A stretch of DNA of 64,000 bases. It comes from Gp1-AA133 sp964641665. Its GTDB lineage: Bacteria; Acidobacteriota; Terriglobia; Terriglobales; Acidobacteriaceae. Positions within the stretch are counted from its first letter, which is position 1, and each line of letters starts with the position of its first letter. A program made the position numbers and the translations under genes. The stretch lies in the NCBI GenBank assembly GCA_964641665.1, contig CAZXKO010000077.1, forward strand, positions 1 to 64,000, in the 5' to 3' direction. Positions 1 through 7,712 of the stretch are shown piece after piece. The notes under the pieces are model-generated. The model saw nothing but the letters and a program-made list of their open reading frames with translations, had not been told where the DNA came from and ran no database searches.

Positions 1-117
1 TTGGCCAAGGTCAACCGGCTTACCATTCCGGTGCGCGTGTTCAGCATCGGGTCTGGGGTATTTCTGCTGGTGCTCGTGGCGATGTTGATCTACCAAAAGC
101 TGAACGAAGTCCAGTAG
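1..117 (+). CDS. Small membrane protein or C-terminal end of a membrane protein (possibly partial)
   Basis: The frame is open from the first base and stops at TAG 115-117, giving 38 codons. It begins with TTG, so it could be a complete tiny protein, but it more probably is the tail of a gene starting outside the window. It contains one clear hydrophobic segment (about residues 10-31, rich in V, L, F and I) followed by a short polar tail, which fits a C-terminal or single-pass transmembrane helix. No family can be recognised from this length. Confidence 0.4.
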   Translation: MAKVNRLTIPVRVFSIGSGVFLLVLVAMLIYQKLNEVQ

Positions 118-232
118 CGTCATTTGCGGGGAGGTACGCCACCGTCGTCGTGAGGGACGGGGACGACCTTGCTCGTCGATGGTCGGCCGTAAACTGGTTC
201 GTAGGCCAGAAGCCTGGTGCCATCCTTCAGCT

Positions 233-574
233 TCAAAACACTGTTCTATCCTCAGTCTCCTCCTCTTCGGCAGGCCACAACTCAGGGGGGAAACCGGCGT
301 GCCACGCTTTGTGATATTGCGGGCTGAGGCGGAACCAACGAACCTTCTTCTCGTTTTCTCGACACCATTTAGGCACATAGATGTGAAATGTCGGCTTGAA
401 ACGGTCACCGTGAAGGGGGCACTTCACTCTGGCTGCAATTTGCTCCTCGAGGGGAAATCCGAAGAACGGCGGCTCGTCGGCCGGGAAGCAGATGCATTCG
501 GCGGAGAATCTGTGCTCCGCTTTCGCGGCCAGCTCGGCGCGTTCAATTCTGTTTTGTAGTGTTCGATTCAACAT
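233..574 (-). CDS. Hypothetical protein, 113 aa
   Basis: I do not recognise a named family. The protein is soluble-looking, begins with a basic, Arg-rich helix-like stretch and holds four cysteines, including C-x-C near residue 28 and CPLH near residue 52, and is rich in Trp, Phe and Pro in its second half. Its start lies inside the 3' end of the upstream minus-strand gene (overlap about 32 bases in a different frame), which suggests the two are translated from one mRNA. It lies on the accessory side of the tRNA fragment at 1,276. Function unknown. Confidence 0.5.
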   Translation of the reverse strand: MLNRTLQNRIERAELAAKAEHRFSAECICFPADEPPFFGFPLEEQIAARVKCPLHGDRFKPTFHIYVPKWCRENEKKVRWFRLSPQYHKAWHAGFPPELWPAEEEETEDRTVF

Positions 575-971
575 TAGGCACCATGTCAGCTTGACCTTTT
601 CCCAGCCCGAGTGTCGCCTCGAGTCGTTGTAGGCGTTCCTCTAACGGGCCTTGCTGCAGAGCGCTGACGAGAATACCCGCCAAATAGCCCACTGCGGTGG
701 CGACACGCGGTGCTATCTGGCCGCGGCGCACCTGGTTGATCGACTGACCCAGGAGCAAAGAAACCTCGCGGACGTCGTTGAGGGGATGGTCAGGCGTCTC
801 TGCGGGCAGTGCAGCTGCCGTCTGACTCCTGTTGATTCCGCCCAATCGCCTGGCCCTCCGACCCGCCGCGGCTTTGGCCGGATCGTGAAAGACACAGAGC
901 TTTTCTCCCCACTGCGCGTTAGCGTGGCATCGTGTACCGTCGTTTCTTCGAAACTGGCACTTGCTAGCCAT
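543..971 (-). CDS. Hypothetical protein with N-terminal Cys/His motif, 142 aa
   Basis: The N-terminus has a compact zinc-binding-like pattern: C5, C15, C26 and H29 in the order C-x9-C-x10-C-x2-H, followed by a strongly basic AGRRARR segment. Similar short proteins starting with this Cys/His pattern recur as hypothetical proteins in Acidobacteria, often in accessory regions; that is recollection, not a search result. The C-terminal half (about residues 65-125) is predicted helical and could oligomerise. It overlaps the downstream gene by about 32 bases, so the pair is probably co-transcribed. A nucleic-acid-binding role is inference. Confidence 0.6.
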   Translation of the reverse strand: MASKCQFRRNDGTRCHANAQWGEKLCVFHDPAKAAAGRRARRLGGINRSQTAAALPAETPDHPLNDVREVSLLLGQSINQVRRGQIAPRVATAVGYLAGILVSALQQGPLEERLQRLEATLGLGKGQADMVPNVESNTTKQN

Positions 972-1275
972 GGGCGTTGCTACCTAGGTAGAGGAACCGT
1001 TGCTGTGGTGTCGACCGCGAAAAATGCCGGGTATTGCGCTCACTCAACACCCTCTTCACCAGCTTAGCTAGCTAGGTAGAGGGGGGAGGGAGGCCCGAAG
1101 ATCGACTCGGGGCGGCACGATCTTTGTGCCGTGATTGTGACGCAAGCTTTCAACCTGTCTCCCTAACACCCAACGTTATCAACATCGCTGAACTTCCTTC
1201 CGTGCGGGCTGAAATTTGTTAAACTCCTTGTACTACAATACATTTGGCGCTGGTGAACCTAGAGCCGAACAGTAA
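972..1275 (+). other. Intergenic region with a short direct repeat
   Basis: No convincing gene is visible. An 11-base direct repeat CTAGGTAGAGG occurs at 984-994 and 1072-1082. A possible -10 element TACAAT lies at 1234-1239, in the spacing expected of a promoter for the tRNA whose 3' remnant follows, but no good -35 box accompanies it. Confidence 0.35.
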
Positions 1276-1320
1276 TTCGTAATCGGCAGGTCACCAGTTC
1301 AAGTCTGGTCGTCGGCTCCA
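1276..1320 (+). pseudogene. 3' fragment of tRNA-Thr(CGT), probable integration (att) scar
   Basis: The 45 bases run from the anticodon loop TTCGTAA (anticodon CGT at 1278-1280) through a perfect T arm (stem ACCAG/CTGGT at 1293-1297 and 1305-1309, loop TTCAAGT) to the 3' acceptor strand CGTCGGC and an encoded CCA at 1318-1320. The 5' half is missing: no D arm, no 5' anticodon-stem strand, and the only acceptor-like bases (GCCGA at 1264-1268) are far too close. A block that starts in the anticodon loop and ends at CCA is what tyrosine-recombinase attachment sites in tRNA genes look like. An internally deleted tRNA gene is the alternative. Confidence 0.65.
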
Positions 1321-1374
1321 TTTTGCGTCCGCCCGGTATGTTCCCCATTCTGATCTCGCTCTTCTGGAGGCATT

Positions 1375-1920
1375 GTGCGCAAACTCCTTGGTTTTGTCGT
1401 CCTGTGTACCGTCATGAGCTTTGGCGCGAGCAAGTCCGTTTACGATTTCCCCTTGAACACAATCGATGGGCAGCCCACATCCCTCGCGGCCTACAAAGGC
1501 AAAGTCCTTCTGGTAGTCAATGTCGCCAGCCGTTGCGGGTTCACGCCTCAGTATTCAGCGCTCGAGTCGACCTATGAGAAGTATAAGGATCGCGGCCTGG
1601 TCATCGTGGGCGTGCCGGCAAACAACTTCGGAGCACAGGAACCCGGTACGAACGAAGAAATCAAGACCTTCTGCAGCCGCAAGTACAACGTGCAGTTTCC
1701 GATGATGTCGAAGGTGTCGGTAAAAGGTGAGGATACGACGCCTCTCTACCAGTATTTGACCGATTCGTCCCTGAATCCGAAGACGGGTGGCGAGATCAAG
1801 TGGAACTTCACCAAGTTTCTCTTTGACCGCAATGGCAACGTAGTCGCGCGCTTCGAGCCGGAAGTTACACCCGACTCTCCCCAGGTCGTGACCGCGATCG
1901 AAAAGGCGCTTGGCCAGTAG
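1375..1920 (+). CDS. Glutathione peroxidase family protein (exported)
   Basis: Thiol peroxidase of the GPx family, reducing hydroperoxides. The start is GTG, preceded by a good RBS (GGAGG at 1366-1370). Residues 1-18 form a short signal peptide ending near GASK, so the protein is likely exported. The peroxidatic Cys is C54 in ASRCGFT; the usual NQFG motif reads NNFG (residues about 82-85) followed by QEPG; the WNFTKFLF block carrying the catalytic Trp and Asn is present. A second Cys in the TFC-x5-N segment is a candidate resolving cysteine, as in thioredoxin-dependent bacterial GPxs. At 181 residues the length is normal. Confidence 0.93.
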   Translation: MRKLLGFVVLCTVMSFGASKSVYDFPLNTIDGQPTSLAAYKGKVLLVVNVASRCGFTPQYSALESTYEKYKDRGLVIVGVPANNFGAQEPGTNEEIKTFCSRKYNVQFPMMSKVSVKGEDTTPLYQYLTDSSLNPKTGGEIKWNFTKFLFDRNGNVVARFEPEVTPDSPQVVTAIEKALGQ

Positions 1921-2082
1921 AGACGCGCCAGTGTGGCCGGCCGGGTTAACGATCAACAAGCGCGGGTGCGTGCCCTCGTACCCGCGTTTTCCACCGCTGC
2001 TGCACAACTCCTGCTGCAGTATTGAGTCGGATTCCCCTGGGACGGTCTTTCCACTTGCCAAGCCTAAGCCACCTTCCAGATA

Positions 2083-3003
2083 ATGGGTCCAGTAAAGTTG
2101 CATACAACCGTGTACCGATACAGTCGAGCGGACCTGCTTCGCATTTTGCGGCTCACGGCGCGTCAGTTGGCAAGTTGGGAAAAGGCCGGACTGGTTGCCG
2201 CCGCGGAGAGCTACTCGTTTTTCGATCTCCTGCAAATCAAGAAAGTGCGCGACCTCTGCGCCAAGCGAGTGCGCCCGGCGGTGATCCGGCAATCGCTTGA
2301 GGCCATGCAAAAGCAGGTGGCGGGCATGGAGAATCCGTTGCTGGAAGCAGGCATCTTCTCCAGCGGGCACCGCGTGACCTTCCGGCACGCTGGCAAGTTG
2401 CTCGAACCGATCGCCGGGCAGTTCGTTTTCGATTTCTCGCCCGAACAGAAAGTAGTGGCTACTACGCCGGTGATGCCGCTGCGGCCCGAGCCGGTCGAGG
2501 CCGACGTGGTCGAACTCTTCGCGCGGGGCATCGCGCTCGAGGAAGACCCCCACACCCACACCGAAGCCATTGCAACGTACCTGAAAGTAGTGGAGCGCGA
2601 GCCGAACCACGCGGCTGCCCATATCAACGTAGGAACGCTCTATTACAACCGGCAGGATTTCGCGCTGGCCGAGAAGCACTATCGCGCCGCCATCGCATCG
2701 GACCCTCGTTACGCGTTGGCGTATTTCGATCTAGGCAACGTGCTCGACGAAACGGGAAGGGTGCAGGAAGCGATTCAGACTTACAAGACCGCTCTGCAAC
2801 TGGCGCCCACCTACGCGGATGCACACTATAACCTTGCCCTGGCGTACGAGAAGATCAAGCAGCCGCGCAAAGCCCTGTCGCACTGGCGCGCCTACGTCAA
2901 ACTCGACACTACCAGCCCGTGGGCGGTGCACGCGCGCAATCAGGTCCAGCGCATTCTGCAGAGCGATGGATTGAAGCTGGTATACCGCAGCGACCGCTCC
3001 TGA
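2083..3003 (+). CDS. MerR-type helix-turn-helix protein with C-terminal TPR repeats
   Basis: The 306-residue protein begins with a MerR-like DNA-binding module (about residues 12-80: tyrosine-rich start, helix pair around LTARQLASWEKAGLV, then a second helix ending in VRPAVIRQ). A linker follows, then about three to four tetratricopeptide repeats (about residues 140-280) with typical A-x3-Y and G-x4-A spacing. This suggests a regulator whose TPR part binds a partner protein rather than a small ligand. It converges on the FAD monooxygenase, leaving only three bases between stop codons. The DNA target and partner cannot be seen from sequence. Confidence 0.8.
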   Translation: MGPVKLHTTVYRYSRADLLRILRLTARQLASWEKAGLVAAAESYSFFDLLQIKKVRDLCAKRVRPAVIRQSLEAMQKQVAGMENPLLEAGIFSSGHRVTFRHAGKLLEPIAGQFVFDFSPEQKVVATTPVMPLRPEPVEADVVELFARGIALEEDPHTHTEAIATYLKVVEREPNHAAAHINVGTLYYNRQDFALAEKHYRAAIASDPRYALAYFDLGNVLDETGRVQEAIQTYKTALQLAPTYADAHYNLALAYEKIKQPRKALSHWRAYVKLDTTSPWAVHARNQVQRILQSDGLKLVYRSDRS

Positions 3004-3006
3004 GGC

Positions 3007-4275
3007 TTATCCTTCCTCTTGCAGGTGGACCCGCTTTACCCCAAAAGCAAGTAATCGTGCTGGAAGATCCCGAAGAACGGGAATTCGGAAGAATGTGCGC
3101 ATGACCCAGGGAATCCGGAGTGTGCCCTGTACCTGCAGCGCGCTCGCGATCATGCGCGTCTGCAGCGTCGATTGGAGCGCCTGGATGATGCGGGTGGGCC
3201 ACTCCCGCTGCCGCTGGACCTCGGCGAGATCTTCTAAGCGTACGCGTCCATTCTTCAGTGGATCAGCCAATACGTTGGTCGCGACAACCGCATCCTGCAC
3301 CGCGTAGTTGATGCCCACTCCGCCAACCGGGGACATGACGTGGGCAGCATCGCCGATGAGCAGCAATCCGGGCTTGTACCAGGTCGGGCAGCGGCTGGAT
3401 TCGACCGACAGCAGCGAGCACTGATGCCAGTCGGTCAACGACTCCACATGCTGCGTGAAGCCGGGCTCGATCTGCGCAATCGATTTACGGAACGTTTCCA
3501 ACCCCGCGGCGCGCACCTGCTGGTACTGCCCTTTAGGAAACACGTAGCCAATCTGCCAGAAGTCAGTTCGGTCGAAGACGACGAGCAGGCGTCCGCCTCC
3601 AAATCCGCCCATGAGGCGGTCGGAGTGCGCGTCTCCGGGCAAGTGAGGCAGGTGGAACCAAAGGATGTCCATAGGTGGAGAGGTCTTGATGGGTTCGAAC
3701 CCCGCCAGTTGTCGCACTTTGGAGAATCTCCCGTCGGCTCCGACGGTTAGCAGCGCGCGCAGCTCGTGCCACCCATTTCTGCTCTGATATCGTACACCGG
3801 TCACGCGGCCTTCGTTCTCGACTAGCGTTCCCACGTTTGCCACCATGCGCAGGTGGAAGTTCGGATATTTCCTGCCCTCTGCGGCCAGGAAATCAAGGAA
3901 CTTCGTTTGCGGGATCAGCATGATGTACGGATAGCGAGTTTTCAGGCGGCGGAAATCGACCGGTGAAAACGACATGCCCGAGGTCTGAAAAGTGGGGCCG
4001 TAAATCTTGTTGTGCGGGAACTGGTGCAGAGGCTCCGCCAAGCCAATCTGGTCGAGGATCTCAAGAATCGAGGGATGCAGCGTGTCGCCGCGAAATGCCC
4101 GGTCGAAATCTTTATGCGCTTCCAGGAGCGTGACCTCGACCCCGCGACGGGCTAACAGGAGCGCCAACATCATTCCCCCCGGCCCGCCGCCTGCGATGCA
4201 GCACGTTGTTTCCTGCGAGTCTTCGATCTGGCCCGCCCCAGCCAATTCTTCGTCAGGGATCGTCGCCGTTGCCAT
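3007..4275 (-). CDS. FAD-dependent monooxygenase (PHBH/UbiH-like)
   Basis: Flavoprotein hydroxylase of the FAD_binding_3 class. The N-terminal Rossmann motif GGGPGGMM with the following glutamate (TLLEAH) binds the ADP part of FAD at about residues 28-56. The second FAD motif GDAAHVMSPVGGVGIN lies near residue 310 and binds the flavin ribityl chain. The 422-residue length is typical. The substrate is unknown; relatives hydroxylate aromatic compounds, quinone precursors or polyketides. A nearly adjacent but opposite-strand acyl-CoA dehydrogenase (start 4,453) does not by itself define a pathway. There is no signal peptide, so it is cytoplasmic. Confidence 0.88.
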   Translation of the reverse strand: MATATIPDEELAGAGQIEDSQETTCCIAGGGPGGMMLALLLARRGVEVTLLEAHKDFDRAFRGDTLHPSILEILDQIGLAEPLHQFPHNKIYGPTFQTSGMSFSPVDFRRLKTRYPYIMLIPQTKFLDFLAAEGRKYPNFHLRMVANVGTLVENEGRVTGVRYQSRNGWHELRALLTVGADGRFSKVRQLAGFEPIKTSPPMDILWFHLPHLPGDAHSDRLMGGFGGGRLLVVFDRTDFWQIGYVFPKGQYQQVRAAGLETFRKSIAQIEPGFTQHVESLTDWHQCSLLSVESSRCPTWYKPGLLLIGDAAHVMSPVGGVGINYAVQDAVVATNVLADPLKNGRVRLEDLAEVQRQREWPTRIIQALQSTLQTRMIASALQVQGTLRIPWVMRTFFRIPVLRDLPARLLAFGVKRVHLQEEG

Positions 4276-4452
4276 GGCAGCTCCGTCGAGTGTTGAAGGT
4301 GAGAGTCCGCGCAGTATACCCTCCCGATGGAGATTGCGTCACGCTCGAGTGGACGGCAGAACAGTAGAGTCCGGTCAGGTTTCGAACCGAGTGGGGTTGT
4401 TCACCCGGTGCTAAAATCTTGTGTTTGCCATTCTTACGTCGAAGGTATCTGT

Positions 4453-5631
4453 ATGTCTGAAACAATCGCTGCTGCCGATATTCCTTCTCCTCTCACCACC
4501 CTCACCGAGGACGAGATTCTGTTCCGCGACAACATCCGGCAATTTGCGGACGAGCGCGTGCGTCCGCTGGCCAAAGAGATGGACGAGAAGGGCGTGTTCG
4601 ACAAGGAGTTGATCCACCAGTTTTTCCAGCTTGGGCTGATGGGTATCGAGGTTCCGGAACCGTACGGTGGGGGCGGTGGCAAGTTTTTTGAAGCCATCCT
4701 TGCAGTGGAGGAACTGTCGCGCGCCGACGCGTCGGCGGGGGTGGTCGTGGACGTTCAGAACACGCTGGTGAACAATGCGCTGCTTCGGTGGACCACGGAA
4801 GAACAGCGCAAGCGCTACCTGCCACGGATGGTCGCCGATACCGTCGGTGCGTATGCACTCAGCGAAGCCGGGTCGGGCTCCGATGCGTTCGCCCTGCAGA
4901 CGAAGGCCGAGCTCAAAGGCAGCGACTACGTTCTCAACGGCCGCAAGCTTTGGATCACCAACGGCAAGGAAGCCGGAATCTTCATTCTCTTCGCCACAGT
5001 TGATCCTTCCGCAGGATACAAAGGGATCACCGCGTTCATCATCGAGAAGGAGTTTCCCGGGTTCACGGTTGGCAAGAAGGAAGACAAGCTTGGCATTCGC
5101 GCTTCCTCCACCTGCGAGCTCATTCTGGAAGATTGCCGCGTGCCCAAGGACAACGTTCTTGGCGAGGTGGGGAAAGGGTACAAAATCGCGATCGAAACGC
5201 TGAATGAAGGGCGGATCGGAATCGGCGCACAAATGCTCGGTGTAGCGCGCGGCGCCTGGGAATGCGCGGCAAAGTACGCGCAGGAGCGCAGGCAATTCGG
5301 CAAGACGCTCGCCGACTTTCAAGGTATCCAGTTCCAGATCGCGCAGATGGCCACCGATATCGAAGCCGCGCGCCTTCTGGTCTATAACGCGGCGCGCATG
5401 AAAGACGCCGGCGTCAACTTCGTGAAAGAGGCCGCGATGGCCAAGCTCTTCTGCTCGCAGGTTGCCGAACGCGTGACCTCACTGGCCATCGAAATCTACG
5501 GTGGCTACGGCTTCACGAAGGACTACCCGGTGGAGAAATACTGGCGCGATTCGAAGATCGGCAAGATCTACGAGGGGACGTCGAACATGCAGCTGGCCAC
5601 GATCGCCAAGCTGGTGATGGGCGGGAAGTAG
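4453..5631 (+). CDS. Acyl-CoA dehydrogenase (short or short/branched-chain type)
   Basis: Flavoenzyme that introduces the alpha-beta double bond into acyl-CoA thioesters, passing electrons to ETF. I place the start at ATG 4453 after a GAAGG RBS, giving 392 residues; the frame is open further upstream but that part is not family-like. N-terminal helical, middle beta (YALSEAGSGSDAF flavin/substrate loop, and WITNGK) and C-terminal helical domains are in order. The catalytic base is Glu374 in IYEGTSN, the position used by short- and medium-chain enzymes. The sequence is most like short/branched-chain or butyryl-CoA dehydrogenases; chain-length preference is inference. Confidence 0.93.
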   Translation: MSETIAAADIPSPLTTLTEDEILFRDNIRQFADERVRPLAKEMDEKGVFDKELIHQFFQLGLMGIEVPEPYGGGGGKFFEAILAVEELSRADASAGVVVDVQNTLVNNALLRWTTEEQRKRYLPRMVADTVGAYALSEAGSGSDAFALQTKAELKGSDYVLNGRKLWITNGKEAGIFILFATVDPSAGYKGITAFIIEKEFPGFTVGKKEDKLGIRASSTCELILEDCRVPKDNVLGEVGKGYKIAIETLNEGRIGIGAQMLGVARGAWECAAKYAQERRQFGKTLADFQGIQFQIAQMATDIEAARLLVYNAARMKDAGVNFVKEAAMAKLFCSQVAERVTSLAIEIYGGYGFTKDYPVEKYWRDSKIGKIYEGTSNMQLATIAKLVMGGK

Positions 5632-5925
5632 GTCCGGAGGGGGCTCGCGGCCTCGCACTTTGACCTGGGCCTAGGCTGTTCAAATCCACGATTCTCTTGA
5701 ACCGCCCGTCCGGCGCGGCTTTCGGGCCTTTGGCTGGCAAGTCACGCCAGTAATATCAACCCTAGTTACCATTATGTGCAGCGACTTGCACTTGCAGGTT
5801 TTCCAGGCTTTCGTGTCAGAGGCCCTAAGCCATTCCCCGGCAACAAGTTGCAGAAAGTCCCGCCATTGGTGCCGTAGCTGCAATTCTCAACCTGCCTGCC
5901 ATCGGGGCACAACTCGGGGGCTCAC

Positions 5926-6327
5926 TTGACGACACTGTTCGGTACTCCGGAAGTCTCACCCAAACGGACGCTAAGCCTGCTTCCGGTTCTGACCGTCCTT
6001 TTCCTCATTTCCTACGGTCTGATGACCCTGCTGATCGTGGAACAGGGGAACACCATTCAATCCCAGCGCACCCTGATCCAACAGCTGCTGGGAGACAGCA
6101 CCGAGTTGTCGGCAATGAAGAGTAAAGCAGCAATTGAGCACGCGCAGACGCCAACGGCCCAGGCCCAGGCGAATCCCACGGTTCAAGCTCCGTCAACCCA
6201 GGCAACACCGTCCGAGAAGACTCCGGGCGCGCATAGCGGGGGCAAGATGCAGCGTCAGGCACCGGAACGACCGCCGGTCCCGACTTCGGATATCGCAGAT
6301 TCGCGCAGAACGCTGATGTCGATCTAA
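5926..6327 (+). CDS. Hypothetical single-pass membrane protein with Pro/Ala/Gln-rich tail
   Basis: TTG start at 5926. One transmembrane helix (about residues 17-40) is followed by a coiled-coil-like stretch (IQSQRTLIQQLL) and a low-complexity tail rich in Ala, Gln, Thr and Pro. The shape fits an inner-membrane anchor with a periplasmic linker. It is the first of three small plus-strand genes with exported or membrane signatures (5,926, 6,364, 6,712), possibly one transcription unit. No family recognised. The 294 bases upstream hold no gene that I can support. Confidence 0.55.
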   Translation: MTTLFGTPEVSPKRTLSLLPVLTVLFLISYGLMTLLIVEQGNTIQSQRTLIQQLLGDSTELSAMKSKAAIEHAQTPTAQAQANPTVQAPSTQATPSEKTPGAHSGGKMQRQAPERPPVPTSDIADSRRTLMSI

Positions 6328-6363
6328 ATCCCCGGCTCCGTTTCCCAGCCCTGTGAGAACGAT

Positions 6364-6609
6364 ATGAATGCACTGACCCTAGCGTTGTTGTTGTCACTAC
6401 CCGTCCCGAGGTTCACGCCACCGGCCCACCCTCCCGTGGAGACTGCGACCCGTCATCCGCGGAAGGGTGGGAAGTGGTACTTCGCCGCCAATGGCCATGC
6501 CGTCTTCTGCTACGGTCCGGTCATGTACGTGACGGAGGCCCAGGGTGGCCTGCAGCGTGTCGCGACCTTCTGCCAGAACGATCAGCCCATGGTTCCGCTC
6601 AAGGACTAG
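6364..6609 (+). CDS. Small exported hypothetical protein, 81 aa
   Basis: ATG 6364, with GAG upstream as a weak RBS. A hydrophobic N-terminal segment (residues 3-13) suggests a signal peptide or anchor, followed by a proline-rich linker and a small domain with two cysteines (FCYG near residue 49 and FCQN near residue 70) that could form a disulfide outside the cytoplasm. It lies 36 bases after the preceding small membrane gene. No recognised family. Confidence 0.5.
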   Translation: MNALTLALLLSLPVPRFTPPAHPPVETATRHPRKGGKWYFAANGHAVFCYGPVMYVTEAQGGLQRVATFCQNDQPMVPLKD

Positions 6610-6711
6610 CAACTCCACCCCCATCTCTAGCCAGCCAGATCCCCGGAAGTACCACGACTCTCCCACGTGCGTAACCTTCCGTCCGCACATTGGCCACGTA
6701 AAATAGCGTGT

Positions 6712-6933
6712 ATGTCGAAGTTATTCCGTGCGGGATTAGGCCTCCTGGGCCTGGGGCTGTTATCAGTTGTTGGAATGACTTTCTCGCGATGGGGGCCCTG
6801 CGGCCCCTCGAACATCAGCGGCTTGGTTTTCCTGCTGAGCGCGGGGATCAGCTTCCTGCTTGCCTCTCTCTTATTCGTGATTAGCTTCTTCCGTTTCGTG
6901 GCCCAGAAGGCGCGCGAAAAGTCGGCTTCTTAG
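6712..6933 (+). CDS. Small two-helix membrane protein, 73 aa
   Basis: The frame is open from 6667, but ATG 6712 gives a protein that begins directly with a basic residue followed by a hydrophobic helix, so I prefer it. Two transmembrane helices are visible (about residues 6-25 and 36-60) separated by a short loop with one cysteine, ending in a basic tail (KAREKS), which predicts a cytoplasmic C-terminus. No family recognised. Confidence 0.5.
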   Translation: MSKLFRAGLGLLGLGLLSVVGMTFSRWGPCGPSNISGLVFLLSAGISFLLASLLFVISFFRFVAQKAREKSAS

Positions 6934-7013
6934 CGGATCCGTCCGCCTGTTCAGCCTGTGCGCTGCACATGCTTAGTTCGCCGCCCTAGTCCGAATCCTG
7001 TAAAGTTGAGGGC

Positions 7014-7373
7014 ATGCCCAAGTTTGAAAAGCATCTGTTCATCTGCTGCAACCAGCGGGAGCCCGGGCACCAGCGCGGCTGCTGTGATCCTGCCGGTCAG
7101 GCCCAGTTGCAGTTCCTCTTCAAACAGAAACTTGCGCTGCGCGGATTCAAGAAACGCGTGCGCGCCAATATGTCGGGCTGCCTCGATCAGTGTGAACACG
7201 GACCTACGGTGGTGGTGTATCCCGATGCCATCTGGTACGGACGCGTCACGCCGGACGACGTCGAGGAGATCATCGAATCGCACATCGTGAACGGAAAGCC
7301 TGTCGAGCGCTTGATGCTGCCGGAAGATTGCATCAATGCGTCGAGCTGTCCGCATCGATTTCCCAAGCCTTGA
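7014..7373 (+). CDS. Thioredoxin-like [2Fe-2S] ferredoxin domain protein
   Basis: A 119-residue protein of the (2Fe-2S) ferredoxin family with a thioredoxin fold, related to the NuoE cluster domain and Azotobacter-type shethna proteins. Cysteines are C11/C12, C23/C24, then C56 and C60 in the G-C-L-D-Q-C motif; the pattern C-x10-12-C plus C-x3-C is the expected cluster ligand set. The tail adds two further Cys (about 106 and 112), not part of the core. It stands alone, followed by a terminator, so the electron-transfer partner is not shown. Cytoplasmic. Confidence 0.85.
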   Translation: MPKFEKHLFICCNQREPGHQRGCCDPAGQAQLQFLFKQKLALRGFKKRVRANMSGCLDQCEHGPTVVVYPDAIWYGRVTPDDVEEIIESHIVNGKPVERLMLPEDCINASSCPHRFPKP

Positions 7374-7434
7374 GCGATAACCGATTCAGAAAAGGCAGAG
7401 CTGACACCTGCAGTTGGTCGCTCGATTGGAATGG

Positions 7435-7467
7435 AAAAAGGCCACCCGGCAACTGGGCGGCCTTTTT
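7435..7467 (+). terminator. Rho-independent terminator after the [2Fe-2S] protein gene
   Basis: Stem AAAAAGGCCACCC (7435-7447) pairs with GGGCGGCCTTTTT (7455-7467) with one A-C mismatch and a 7-base loop; the 3' arm ends in a T run. The A run on the 5' side makes it potentially bidirectional. Confidence 0.85.
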
Positions 7468-7712
7468 CTTTCAAGGGAGAATAGTTCTAACGGAAGGCAA
7501 AGTCCGCCAAAACTTTCTGGCGAAATCTTATGAGCCTAAAAAGGGGGGTGTCAAGGGATTTTTCGATAATAAATGTCTTTCTTTTCAGTTATTTACAAAA
7601 TCAGGCAACATCGCCCAAAACTGTAGCATTTTGAGACAGCGCCACCTCGAAGCCCAACTAAAGCGCCTTAATTGATGGACTTACCCATCCCAAAACGCGA
7701 TCCAGCCGGGCC
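7468..7712. other. A+T-rich intergenic segment between convergent transcription units
   Basis: About 245 bases with no supported gene. From about 7,500 to 7,660 the sequence is markedly richer in A and T than its surroundings, with homopolymer runs (A5, G6, T5) and CTTTCTTTTC. It lies downstream of both flanking genes, so it is not a promoter for either. It could hold a small RNA or be a relic of an insertion. Confidence 0.3.

Noticed and set aside
1245..1320. Functional tRNA-Thr
   Set aside because: The 5' acceptor strand, D arm and 5' anticodon-stem strand are missing, so it cannot fold as a cloverleaf.
1555..2679. Long minus-strand ORF (374 codons) over glutathione peroxidase and the HTH-TPR gene
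   Set aside because: It is antisense to two well-supported genes, with composition typical of GC-rich shadow frames and no recognisable domain.
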